Positions 1 through 8,328 of a DNA stretch of 64,000 nt are shown piece after piece (positions within the stretch are counted from its first letter, which is position 1; every line of letters begins with the position of its first letter). Origin of the DNA: [Clostridium] aerotolerans DSM 5434 (GTDB lineage Bacteria > Bacillota > Clostridia > Lachnospirales > Lachnospiraceae); NCBI RefSeq assembly GCF_000687555.1, contig NZ_JHWJ01000014.1, positions 62,001 to 126,000 of the forward strand, in the 5' to 3' direction. A model generated the notes under the pieces. It ran no database searches and was not told where the DNA came from. It saw only the letters and a list, made by a program, of their open reading frames with translations. Both the position numbers and the translations under genes were made by a program.

Positions 1-69
1 TCGCTCCGCATTATATACAGGAATAATAACTGAAACTAAACCATTTTCAAAGTTTCTATTTAAACTCAT
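1..69 (-). CDS. Family 2 glycosyltransferase, N-terminal fragment
   Basis: The reverse strand opens an ATG at 67-69 and reads 23 codons to the window edge without a stop. The peptide contains LVSVIIPVYNAE, the usual first beta strand and nucleotide-binding turn of GT2 enzymes. It starts 13 bases after the aminotransferase stop, so it is probably the next gene of the same operon. Only the start is visible, so donor and acceptor cannot be judged. Confidence 0.7.
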   Translation of the reverse strand, partial: MSLNRNFENGLVSVIIPVYNAER

Positions 70-82
70 TATATTCTACCTA

Positions 83-1015
83 TTAACTATATATTGGAGT
101 AAGCCATTTAGAATACTCCTGTGAATCACCAGTTACAACTCTCAAATATTCTTTATGTATTTTATCAGTAATCGGGCCCTTCTCCCCATTATTTATCAGA
201 TACTTATCAATAGAAAAGATTGGCGTTATCTCCATTGCAGAACCACATAAAAAAGCTTCATCACACAAATACAGTTCCGTCCTATCAATACTCCGTTCCT
301 GAACTGCTAAACCCAGTTCTTTCGCTATAACTATTATTGTATCACGAGTTATACTTTCCAAAACACTATCTGTTATAAGCGGTGTAATTAGTACATTGTC
401 CCTTACTATAAATATACAAGACCCTGGACCTTCTGCTACCGTTCCACGGTTGTTTAGAAATATAGTAGTATCATAGCCATTATTTAAGGCTTCTATTTGA
501 GCCATCCTACTATTGATATAATTGGCACCGCACTTAATTCTTGGAGATATTGAATTATCATTAATACGTTGCCAAGAGCTCACACAACAATTCAATCCAT
601 TTTTATTATATTCAGAATTTGATTTTGCTTTTGGTATGGGTGAAATAAACATATTTATGGTTCCATGTGAAGCCCATGAGCCAAATCCATCTACAAATAT
701 TGTTTGTCTAACCGAGATATCTTCTCTATATTCATTAGCAATAATTGTATTAAATAATGCAGCTTCCAAATCTTTTATTGTATATTTATCTTCTAGCTGC
801 ATTAATTTTTGTGATCTCTTAAGTCTTTTTAAATGATCATTTAAACGAAATGCATACAGATTTTGTTTCTTATCACTCCAATAGCATCGAATTCCTTCAA
901 AAACGTTCAACCCAAATTGTGATGTAGGAGATAATACATTAATATTAGCCTCATTTACAGGCACTATTTTACCTCCTAACCACACCCTACGCTCATCGAC
1001 TGTGAATTTTGCCAT
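83..1015 (-). CDS. Class IV PLP aminotransferase, branched-chain type
   Basis: This 310-residue protein has the fold-IV (IlvE/D-amino-acid transaminase) pattern. The Schiff-base lysine is about residue 161 in RIKCGANYINS, the cofactor glutamate is in AEGPGSCIF near 195, and SITRDTII near 221 matches the phosphate-binding LxGITR motif. Family members move an amino group between glutamate and 2-oxo acids. GAGGAG precedes the ATG. It lies between a sugar phosphotransferase and a glycosyltransferase in a polysaccharide operon, which suggests a dedicated role in making an amino-bearing substituent rather than bulk leucine, isoleucine or valine (inference). The K-C-G-A in place of the common K-x-G-G-N also departs from housekeeping IlvE. 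A misplaced housekeeping copy remains possible. Confidence 0.85.
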   Translation of the reverse strand: MAKFTVDERRVWLGGKIVPVNEANINVLSPTSQFGLNVFEGIRCYWSDKKQNLYAFRLNDHLKRLKRSQKLMQLEDKYTIKDLEAALFNTIIANEYREDISVRQTIFVDGFGSWASHGTINMFISPIPKAKSNSEYNKNGLNCCVSSWQRINDNSISPRIKCGANYINSRMAQIEALNNGYDTTIFLNNRGTVAEGPGSCIFIVRDNVLITPLITDSVLESITRDTIIVIAKELGLAVQERSIDRTELYLCDEAFLCGSAMEITPIFSIDKYLINNGEKGPITDKIHKEYLRVVTGDSQEYSKWLTPIYS

Positions 1016-1053
1016 AATTAATACTCCTCTCTATATCGTTATTAGCTACTGAT

Positions 1054-1746
1054 TTATTCTTCCTGATGTGCTCTTCTGATTATCTCGATTTCTTGCATTT
1101 TTGCAGACTCTTGGTCATCAATGATACCAGATATTTTATCTTCATATATGCTATTTCTCTTAAATACACTAGAAAATGTTTTTACAAGAATTAATAAATC
1201 TATTAGTATACCTCTTTTTATAAATAAGTCAATATACTCATTATCTAGATTAACCTTTTCATCCCACGTTATCTCATTTCTTCCTTTAATTTGGGCGTAA
1301 CCTGTTATACCAGGTAAAACACTAAAACGTCTCTTATATCGTCTATTTAAGGTTTCATAGTCACCTAATTCATATGTTACACAAGGTCTTGGTCCAACCA
1401 AACTCATATCCCCTTTAATTACGTTAATTAGCTGAGGAAGCTCATCTAAGCTAGTATTTCTTAAAAAATCACCAAATCTTGTCACTCTAGGATCATTTGA
1501 ATAATTAAACAGACCAGCTCCTGTCTTTTCTGCATTTACAATCATCGTACGGAACTTTAATATCATAAACTCTTTACCATTTAAAGATAAGCGGGCTTGC
1601 TTAAAAAAAATGGGCCCCCTTGAATCAATCTTTAAAAAAAGCGATATTACTATAAATAAAGGAATTAACAATAATAATAACGTAACTGAAATTAATATAT
1701 CTAATCCCCTTTTGAAATAAAGATCTGATTTTCTAAATTTATACAT
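1054..1746 (-). CDS. Initiating sugar-1-phosphate transferase (WcaJ/PglC family)
   Basis: This 230-residue bacterial sugar transferase has a single hydrophobic segment at about 16-38. It then carries the family motifs: KFRTM, and a C-terminal block with DELPQLINVIKGDMSLVGP followed by RP. Such enzymes move a sugar phosphate from a UDP-sugar to undecaprenyl phosphate at the inner face of the membrane, starting repeat-unit synthesis. It lacks the multi-span N-terminal domain of WbaP/WcaJ, so it is the short monotopic form. GGAG lies 10 bases before the ATG. With the flippase and polymerase upstream it completes a Wzx/Wzy-type pathway. The sugar transferred cannot be read from sequence. Confidence 0.92.
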   Translation of the reverse strand: MYKFRKSDLYFKRGLDILISVTLLLLLIPLFIVISLFLKIDSRGPIFFKQARLSLNGKEFMILKFRTMIVNAEKTGAGLFNYSNDPRVTRFGDFLRNTSLDELPQLINVIKGDMSLVGPRPCVTYELGDYETLNRRYKRRFSVLPGITGYAQIKGRNEITWDEKVNLDNEYIDLFIKRGILIDLLILVKTFSSVFKRNSIYEDKISGIIDDQESAKMQEIEIIRRAHQEE

Positions 1747-1812
1747 AAATTTATGACTCCTATATTTTATTACGAAAAAGTGTACTTATAAAAATAAAAA
1801 TTCACAATAAAC

Positions 1813-3039
1813 TTAATTGAATTCAAAGCTATAAGTATGAAATATATCATCAAAATTTTCTTTTCTCTTTATTAACCTAACCTCTTCTCCATCATATTCA
1901 AGGACGGAAAAGTTCGGCAAAATAAAAGGAGGTTTTAATACTATGGAATATGACCCTACATTATCAAATACTATGTAATCCTCAACAGCTAATTTTCCTG
2001 TATAATTACGATAGAGATAATCTGATTCAATACAAGTAAAACCTCCAAAATCAATATTATTAAATAATTCTAAATTGGAGTCATTATTATGATAAACATT
2101 TATGGGAGGATTTTTTTTGTTCAAGGTTGGATTTATATTGTAAATACTTCCTAATAAAGTAGCTATATACTTTCCTCTAATATTTTTTATAGATACTACC
2201 TTAGTAGCGAATTTCATTACATCTCCTACTAATGCACTCCCAGGTTCAATAAAAAGCATAGGCTTGATACCGCTATACTTTTGTGCAAATTCATTTGCCA
2301 CTATCTCAGCATATTCAACGTAAGATGGTATATATGAATCAAATTGCCTTTTTAATTCCTCACCCATTTTTCCATACAACCCACCGCCTAAGTCTATGCG
2401 TTCAGGAATCATATCAAGCTTTTCCTCTACCAAACTTATAATTCTTTCTGTTCGGGTATGCCAAGTATTTAAATCTCTTGTCGCAAAATGACAATGTAAT
2501 CCATTTAAATTAATATTGGTATAATGTTTTACAGATGATATAATATCATCAATTTCACTAGTATTAGTATCTATACCAAAACGTGAGATTAAGTTATCGT
2601 TAATAGGAAAATTACAGCGTATTCCAACATTAATTGTTTTGTCTACATTATCTTCAGCTATTTTACAAATCAGTTTTAATTCATTCTTTGAATCAATGTT
2701 AACAGTCCCACCTGCAAGTAATAATTCTCTAACTGCATCTTGGTCTTTGTAAGGTCCATTAAAAATGATTCTTTCAGGTTCTACACCAATGCGCTTCGCT
2801 AACTCATACTCCATATCCGATACAACTTCTGCATAACCTCCAAGATCATCTACCATCTTGCACAGCCTTGGAATATAATTTGTCTTATATGAATATGCTA
2901 TACAAAAATTAGAGTACCTTTCTTCAAAAGTCTCCTTTAGTTCTAGGTAATTTTTTTTAAATTGTTCGGTATCCAAAATATAAAAGGTTTCTCCATATTC
3001 TTTTTCAATCTGCTTTAAAAATTTATAATCTAGTTTCAT
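1813..3039 (-). CDS. Fold-III PLP decarboxylase (LysA/ornithine decarboxylase-like)
   Basis: This 408-residue alanine-racemase-fold decarboxylase places its PLP lysine in AYSYKTNY near residue 52. A glycine-rich GGGLYG loop follows, and a C-terminal FTCIESDYL block resembles the CESxD motif that supplies the catalytic cysteine. Family members decarboxylate D- or L-amino acids such as meso-diaminopimelate, ornithine or acyl-carrier-bound glutamate. The usual EPGR motif reads IEPGSALVG; the missing arginine argues for a substrate other than diaminopimelate (inference). The start at 3039 has AAAGGGA upstream. An in-frame ATG at 3060 has a poorer site. Either start overlaps the aldolase gene end, so the two are translationally coupled. 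Confidence 0.85.
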   Translation of the reverse strand: MKLDYKFLKQIEKEYGETFYILDTEQFKKNYLELKETFEERYSNFCIAYSYKTNYIPRLCKMVDDLGGYAEVVSDMEYELAKRIGVEPERIIFNGPYKDQDAVRELLLAGGTVNIDSKNELKLICKIAEDNVDKTINVGIRCNFPINDNLISRFGIDTNTSEIDDIISSVKHYTNINLNGLHCHFATRDLNTWHTRTERIISLVEEKLDMIPERIDLGGGLYGKMGEELKRQFDSYIPSYVEYAEIVANEFAQKYSGIKPMLFIEPGSALVGDVMKFATKVVSIKNIRGKYIATLLGSIYNINPTLNKKNPPINVYHNNDSNLELFNNIDFGGFTCIESDYLYRNYTGKLAVEDYIVFDNVGSYSIVLKPPFILPNFSVLEYDGEEVRLIKRKENFDDIFHTYSFEFN

Positions 3040-3874
3040 TAATCTTTCTGTCCCTTTCATTTATTTCCACTAAAATATTATTAACCAAATCCTTTACCAA
3101 TTTTTGATTAGACGAATAACACTCTTTGGACGATAACTCAATTAATTTTTCATATTCATGAATTTCACTAATTCCAATCCGAAATATCTCTTCAATTTGA
3201 TCAAGGTTCATATTAGAAGAATCACAAAAACCTCTTGATAGAATTGCACATTCGGAGCCTAATCTATAATGCTCTGATATAATATACTTTGCCGGTAATT
3301 TACCTTCATTTAAGCGAGCAATTCCACCAAAACCATACGGAATTTTGGCATCCTTTATTGTAGCACACATCTCTTCGATAATTCCATTAGCTAGTAATTC
3401 GAACATGAACTTTTTTTTATATTCTAAATGCAAATCATTCAAACCTATATGAATTTCATTTACTCCCGGAACTCTAACAATATCTTTTAAATTCATTTTG
3501 GCTTCTATAGTCTCTACTAAGAGCATAGTCTTAGCCCTACCATTAACCAAATATACAAAGCGGTTTACTTCATCTATCGTTCTAAACATTGGTAGCATTA
3601 CTATGTCTGCCCCCCGTCTAATCACCTCATCTATTTCTCTCTGTGATTCCTCATAGATTGAATTTACTCGTACAAGTAGATTTGAACTTTTTAAACAATT
3701 TTTAATATTAGATACATCTTCTATTACGTGATTTGATTTAACAGTATTTAAACCTTTCTGTCGCTCTTCCTTGCCTCTCCATTCTAAGTCAACCCAAATT
3801 CTATCAACACCGTATTTCTCCGCAATAATTGCCACCTCTGGCTTGTTTGTTATATACATTAACTTTAGAGACAT
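3023..3874 (-). CDS. HpcH/HpaI-family aldolase or citrate-lyase-beta-like enzyme
   Basis: This 283-residue TIM-barrel protein shows RIWVDLEW, LVRVNS, GADIVMLPMF, LLVETIEA and EIHIGLNDLHL. These are the family's phosphate/carboxylate and metal-binding strands, with the glutamate and aspartate metal ligands probably in VETIEA and LND. Class II aldolases of this family reversibly join pyruvate or another 2-oxo acid to an aldehyde; relatives are macrophomate synthase and CitE. The start has a good GGTGG/AAGGAT site. The gene sits 32 bases after the flippase and overlaps the decarboxylase. The substrate is unknown. An aldolase, aminotransferase and decarboxylase in one operon could build a short amino-alcohol or amino-acid substituent (inference). 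Confidence 0.82.
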   Translation of the reverse strand: MSLKLMYITNKPEVAIIAEKYGVDRIWVDLEWRGKEERQKGLNTVKSNHVIEDVSNIKNCLKSSNLLVRVNSIYEESQREIDEVIRRGADIVMLPMFRTIDEVNRFVYLVNGRAKTMLLVETIEAKMNLKDIVRVPGVNEIHIGLNDLHLEYKKKFMFELLANGIIEEMCATIKDAKIPYGFGGIARLNEGKLPAKYIISEHYRLGSECAILSRGFCDSSNMNLDQIEEIFRIGISEIHEYEKLIELSSKECYSSNQKLVKDLVNNILVEINERDRKINETRL

Positions 3875-3906
3875 AATCCTTAACCACCTTATAATTATTG
3901 TTTCAT

Positions 3907-5334
3907 TTATTTCTTTAAAAGCCTTTTAAAATTATCAATAAAAAACTTATCTCTTAAAATAATTAACATTAAAATATAAACTACAGCACCAATCGTTACT
4001 AATATCAAAGAATTTACTAATGATGGGACTAAATAAAAAGATAAAATCCTCAAAAAAATATACATTATGATACCTGCCATCAAATAATTTTTGCACATTT
4101 TTATAATTACTAATGCTGACAGTTCTTTCCTTACAATATATAGCTGCAAGGTCGCTATAATTACTTCAGCAGTTACTGACGAAAGTGATGCACCAACTGA
4201 TTGAAAGCGCGGTATTAAAATTAAATTCATCATAAAATTAATAATAGCTCCAACGCAAACACTTAAAGTAAAATAGTTTTGTCGTTTTGTGGGAACCATA
4301 TATTGTATTCCAGTAACATTGTTTATACCAATAGCTAAAACCAAAAAGCCAAGAATGGATAAAAGTACAACCACTTTATCATATCCATCTCCATAAAACC
4401 AGGGAACTAAATTTCCAGATACTCCAATTAAACCAAAACATAAAGGTATTCCTAAAAGCCAAACAAAATTATATCCTCTATACAAATAAAGCTTAACATT
4501 CTCAATATCATTTTTATTGTAATAATGTCCAATACGAGGTACCATAACCGTTCCTAATGATGTTACAATAGTTAATGCCATTTTAGATAATTTTAAAGCC
4601 TGCTCATAATACCCATTTTCGGAGGGTTCATTCGTAAAAATACCTATCATTGTCTTGTCAAGTACAGTATAGATTTGAATTGCAATGGTAGGTATAAATA
4701 ATGACATAACAAATTTAAAGTGGCGAAGTGGCCTTAATTTATTGAATTCAGGCAAATCTACATATAGTTTTAAAGAAGGCCATATTGATATTGTATTTAA
4801 AAATACAAGAAAGCACAAACCAAAGATGTATAAATTTAAATCACCTACTGACCTAATCATGAGAAACACGAATAAAATATTTAGTAATTTAGTAATTAAA
4901 TTACGAACAACTATCCTCCCAAATTCTTCCATACCAGCAAATAACCATGTAATATCAGTGGCCACCGCTATAATAGATAGGCTTTGAATAATATATATTA
5001 AAGAAAATCCTTTACTTAAAATAAATATAAAGTATAAAGCCAAAACAAAGAACGTGCTTATTATACTTAAAAGTTCTATCTCCCAAAAGGTTCTAGTTCT
5101 TTGTTTGCGATCATTTTGTAAATATGATATTTCTCTTTGACCATAAGTTGCCGTTCCCATAGCTGCAAACAGAGTGAAATATGATACTATAGAGGCTGTA
5201 AAACTATAAATACCGATTGCATCAACCCCCAATACACGGGATATATAAGGGGTTGTTAATAATGGTACAATTAGATTCAGTATCTGATATCCTGTATTAT
5301 ATATATAATTCATTTTAATACTTTTAGGTTTCAT
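3907..5334 (-). CDS. Oligosaccharide flippase, Wzx family
   Basis: This 475-residue protein is hydrophobic along its whole length with about 12-14 predicted membrane segments. It begins with the family-typical YNTGYQILNLIVPLLTTPYISRVLG. Wzx proteins move undecaprenyl-diphosphate-linked repeat units across the membrane. The gene lies between the radical SAM activase (13 bases upstream) and the aldolase. A typical AAGGAA site precedes the ATG. Together with the polymerase at the head of the operon it supports a Wzy-dependent polysaccharide rather than an ABC-exported one. It is distinct from the two other flippases in the window. Confidence 0.92.
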   Translation of the reverse strand: MKPKSIKMNYIYNTGYQILNLIVPLLTTPYISRVLGVDAIGIYSFTASIVSYFTLFAAMGTATYGQREISYLQNDRKQRTRTFWEIELLSIISTFFVLALYFIFILSKGFSLIYIIQSLSIIAVATDITWLFAGMEEFGRIVVRNLITKLLNILFVFLMIRSVGDLNLYIFGLCFLVFLNTISIWPSLKLYVDLPEFNKLRPLRHFKFVMSLFIPTIAIQIYTVLDKTMIGIFTNEPSENGYYEQALKLSKMALTIVTSLGTVMVPRIGHYYNKNDIENVKLYLYRGYNFVWLLGIPLCFGLIGVSGNLVPWFYGDGYDKVVVLLSILGFLVLAIGINNVTGIQYMVPTKRQNYFTLSVCVGAIINFMMNLILIPRFQSVGASLSSVTAEVIIATLQLYIVRKELSALVIIKMCKNYLMAGIIMYIFLRILSFYLVPSLVNSLILVTIGAVVYILMLIILRDKFFIDNFKRLLKK

Positions 5335-5347
5335 TCTTTTAATTCCT

Positions 5348-6109
5348 TTATATTTTACAAACCAAATTTTCTACACCTGCATTCAAAAAAAATTGTCTTA
5401 TCTCCTCAACTTCTGCATTGGAGATTGGAGGTGCGTAATACATTGATTTATTTAATGCTAAGTACTTCTTTTCTGCTAAATTATGTCCAAGTATAAGTTC
5501 TACATGTGGGTTTTTAAAGCTACTAACTAAATTAACAATATCTTGTACATTTTTTTTACTCGAGGTATAAGGGCTAATTAGTGGAATTCGAAAAACGATA
5601 TTAGCTTTACCCTCATATAAGATGCTTAGATTATTCAAATATTCATTTATATTACCACCTATGATACTCTTACAATATAACTCATCTAAAATTTTAATAT
5701 CTACATAAAAAAGATCTATATAATTTAATGCAATTTTAGTTAGAGAGGTAGGTACAAATAAAGCAGTCTCAACACATTGATGAATTCCTTCTTTCTTTAA
5801 ACGGTCCAGAAGAGGCACTAACTTTTTCATCCAAAGTAACGCCTCTCCTCCAGAAAAAGTAACACCACCATTTGTATCATAATAGATTCTATCTTTCATT
5901 ACCTCTTGATATAAATCGTCAATCCCCCACCACTGTCCTTGAAAATTTACATCCTGTTTATTTATATTAAACTCTATATTTTCTGGATTTGAACACCATG
6001 GACAGTGCAAAGAACATCCTTTTAAAAAAACTGTGGTACGTATACCTGGACCATCATGTAAGCTAAATCGTTGAATATTTGTAATTAGTAACCCCCTATT
6101 ATCTGTCAT
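5348..6109 (-). CDS. Glycyl radical enzyme activase (radical SAM)
   Basis: This protein of about 253 residues activates its partner by cleaving S-adenosylmethionine to form the backbone glycyl radical. The radical SAM motif is GCSLHCPWCSNPE (C-x3-C-x2-C), preceded by FSLHDGPGIRTTVFLKGC. A later GGVTFSGGEAL holds the SAM-binding GGE. It is short like pyruvate formate-lyase activase. It lacks the cysteine-rich ferredoxin insert common in activases of the dehydratase/lyase subclass; only scattered single cysteines follow. The gene starts inside the end of the glycyl radical enzyme gene. Start 6109 has GAGAG upstream, and an in-frame ATG at 6121 is an alternative. Confidence 0.93.
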   Translation of the reverse strand: MTDNRGLLITNIQRFSLHDGPGIRTTVFLKGCSLHCPWCSNPENIEFNINKQDVNFQGQWWGIDDLYQEVMKDRIYYDTNGGVTFSGGEALLWMKKLVPLLDRLKKEGIHQCVETALFVPTSLTKIALNYIDLFYVDIKILDELYCKSIIGGNINEYLNNLSILYEGKANIVFRIPLISPYTSSKKNVQDIVNLVSSFKNPHVELILGHNLAEKKYLALNKSMYYAPPISNAEVEEIRQFFLNAGVENLVCKI

Positions 6110-8075
6110 ATATACTCTCATTTTCCAGAGCTCTCTTTATAAGAATGTCTTTATATTCCTCAGGTAAATCACTAAAAAATGCACTAAACCCCCATACACG
6201 GACAATTAAATCAGGAAATTTATCAGGATTATTCTTAGCATCAATCAGCGTATTGCTACTTACTATGTTCATCTGCATTTGAAAAAAACCTTGTTTAATT
6301 GCGATTTGTAAAAATATAATAAACTTATCAAAATTCTTATTCATAAAATCAGGAGTAGAAATTATATCAACAACGTTACCGTTAAAGCCACCATTTCCAT
6401 AATCTATTTTAGAAGCAAATGACATTATTTCTGTAAATGCTGTTGTTTGGGACGCCGAAATATGTGTGGCGAAAGCATCTCCTGCTTTTCGTCCATCACA
6501 TGTCGCCCCAATTTCTTTACCACCTGTAAGATATGAGGGTGAACTCAAACCAACTTTATATCTTCCACCAAGATAATTTATCTTCACACTTATGACTGTT
6601 TTAACAGTATTAAATATCCTATTTGTCAATTCTATTACTTCCTCATTATCAGTGCCAAAATATGGCCTAATATTCATAAGTCTTTTGCGTATTTCATTAT
6701 CATTTATATAATTATTTTTAATAGCTTCATTTAATTGACTAATGGTTAATTCTTTATTTATAAAAACATATTTTTTTATATTTATTAATGAGTTAACAGT
6801 TGAGGCCAGCCCTATAGTTAATAAACCATAATTATTATACTTAGCACCTCCAAATGCTATATCAACTTTGCTTTTAACACATTCAGTAAAAAACATAGAG
6901 AGCAATGGGTCTTCACTCCATTTAATCGACTCAATCTGGCTTACTATATCCATAGAATATACTTTTAATTGCTCTAAGTAGAAATCCAAAAATTGTTCAT
7001 AGGAGTGAAATGTTTTTGCCATGTCCATAGTTTTTTTTAACGGTTCTACAAAGTTAATATTAATTAAGTTGTTTTGATCTAATGTTTTTCCTGGAACAAG
7101 TGGCTCCCAACAAGCTGAAACACAATAATTGTAAGCATCTTCATTTGCATACCCAAATTCTATCATTTTGGGAATAACTACATCGTCATTAGAAATAATA
7201 GGGCTTCCATTACCTGTAATCATGCATCTAACTGCTAATTCTAATAAGTCAATAGGAGTTTTTTCACAAACCCTTAGCATTAACTTAGGGTCAGGTAGGT
7301 TTAAGTTTATAACAACTTTTATAAATTCATACGTCAACCAATTACAAAAATATTCACCATTTTCCTCAAGCCCTCCAAGTATAATAAGCTGCCCAGTATC
7401 ACCAAGCAATTCTTGACTTTTATATTCATAATGATTATGTAAGATAATTAAAAAATCCTTAATTACTTCCGTGTCTTCATTATTGACGCTATCATTAATT
7501 ATTTCGTTTAATATCTTATCCAATCGTCCTAATCCCATTAATGTATGTCCACTCTGATGAAATAATGAGTTCCAGATTAATATTCTTTGAAAGGAATCTT
7601 CTAAATCACTAGCCCGGTGTGTCAATATCTTCAAGATTCTATTAGCTAAATAATTGGATTTTGAAGTTTGAAATGTAAATATATAATCAGCAATTTTTTT
7701 AATATATATTTCTATAGCATCTAACAAATCATCATATTTGTCATTATCTAGAGATTGATGATACTTTCGCAAATCTGCAATAGACCAATAAGAGCATTTC
7801 GAATAATCAATCGGCATATTTCCTAATAATTTATCATTATGACTCAGTATTAAATCTTCATCAATATAATAATAATATCTAGTTTCATTCCACATAAGCT
7901 TAATTTCTTTTAACATCAATAATAGTTGTTCTTTTTTAGTCCTTTTCTCCAAAATCACCCGGGAACTAAATATCGCATTTATTACTAAGGCAATTTTAGA
8001 TTTGTTTCTATTTATTTTTTTCATTCCTCGAGCTCTATCATAGATCAAATGTTCGTACTCTAAAAGTTTATTCAT
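6099..8075 (-). CDS. Short glycyl radical enzyme of unknown substrate
   Basis: This 658-residue enzyme of the pyruvate formate-lyase superfamily has the thiyl cysteine in SACWEP (about C322, with E324). This matches the GCVEP motif of diol dehydratase, choline lyase and related enzymes, not the CC pair of pyruvate formate-lyase. EPLVPGKT follows, as in those enzymes. The radical glycine is about G629 in RVWGFSAFF, 29 residues from the end. Family members are usually about 780-850 residues; here the region before the active-site cysteine is shorter by roughly 100. ATG 8075 follows GAGGAT; an upstream in-frame TTG at 8090 lacks a site. Its place between polymerase and flippase is unusual and suggests a role in making a glycan building block. 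Confidence 0.92.
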   Translation of the reverse strand: MNKLLEYEHLIYDRARGMKKINRNKSKIALVINAIFSSRVILEKRTKKEQLLLMLKEIKLMWNETRYYYYIDEDLILSHNDKLLGNMPIDYSKCSYWSIADLRKYHQSLDNDKYDDLLDAIEIYIKKIADYIFTFQTSKSNYLANRILKILTHRASDLEDSFQRILIWNSLFHQSGHTLMGLGRLDKILNEIINDSVNNEDTEVIKDFLIILHNHYEYKSQELLGDTGQLIILGGLEENGEYFCNWLTYEFIKVVINLNLPDPKLMLRVCEKTPIDLLELAVRCMITGNGSPIISNDDVVIPKMIEFGYANEDAYNYCVSACWEPLVPGKTLDQNNLININFVEPLKKTMDMAKTFHSYEQFLDFYLEQLKVYSMDIVSQIESIKWSEDPLLSMFFTECVKSKVDIAFGGAKYNNYGLLTIGLASTVNSLINIKKYVFINKELTISQLNEAIKNNYINDNEIRKRLMNIRPYFGTDNEEVIELTNRIFNTVKTVISVKINYLGGRYKVGLSSPSYLTGGKEIGATCDGRKAGDAFATHISASQTTAFTEIMSFASKIDYGNGGFNGNVVDIISTPDFMNKNFDKFIIFLQIAIKQGFFQMQMNIVSSNTLIDAKNNPDKFPDLIVRVWGFSAFFSDLPEEYKDILIKRALENESIYDR

Positions 8076-8175
8076 AAAAATTATCCTCAAATCTAATATT
8101 AATAAAAATTGCGTTAGAGTGGGCTGTACCTATTTAAATATATTCAGCATTATACTAAACTTATACCATCGTTAT

Positions 8176-8204
8176 AGTATAGCACTTATACTTTGTAAGT
8201 ACAA
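8176..8204 (-). promoter_or_regulatory. Promoter for the glycyl radical enzyme and downstream genes
   Basis: On the minus strand TTGTAC (8199-8204) and TATACT (8176-8181) are 17 bases apart, about 100 bases before the glycyl radical enzyme start. The 240-base gap between the polymerase stop and this start is otherwise very AT-rich with no supported gene. It may give the pathway genes expression separate from the polymerase. AT-richness raises the chance of a false match. Confidence 0.5.
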
Positions 8205-8328
8205 TCATAATACCATTATAATAACAGACTATTTACTTAAGTTTTCTTTAATAAAATATATTTGTCAGCAAGTTATATTTAAAAAAACTTATATTTTTAT
8301 TAAGCATTATACTTAGCTGTTTAAATTT

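Noticed and set aside
8119-8316. 65-codon plus-strand open frame between polymerase and glycyl radical enzyme genes
   Set aside because: Extremely AT-rich, no ribosome site, no recognisable protein pattern, and it overlaps the likely minus-strand promoter.
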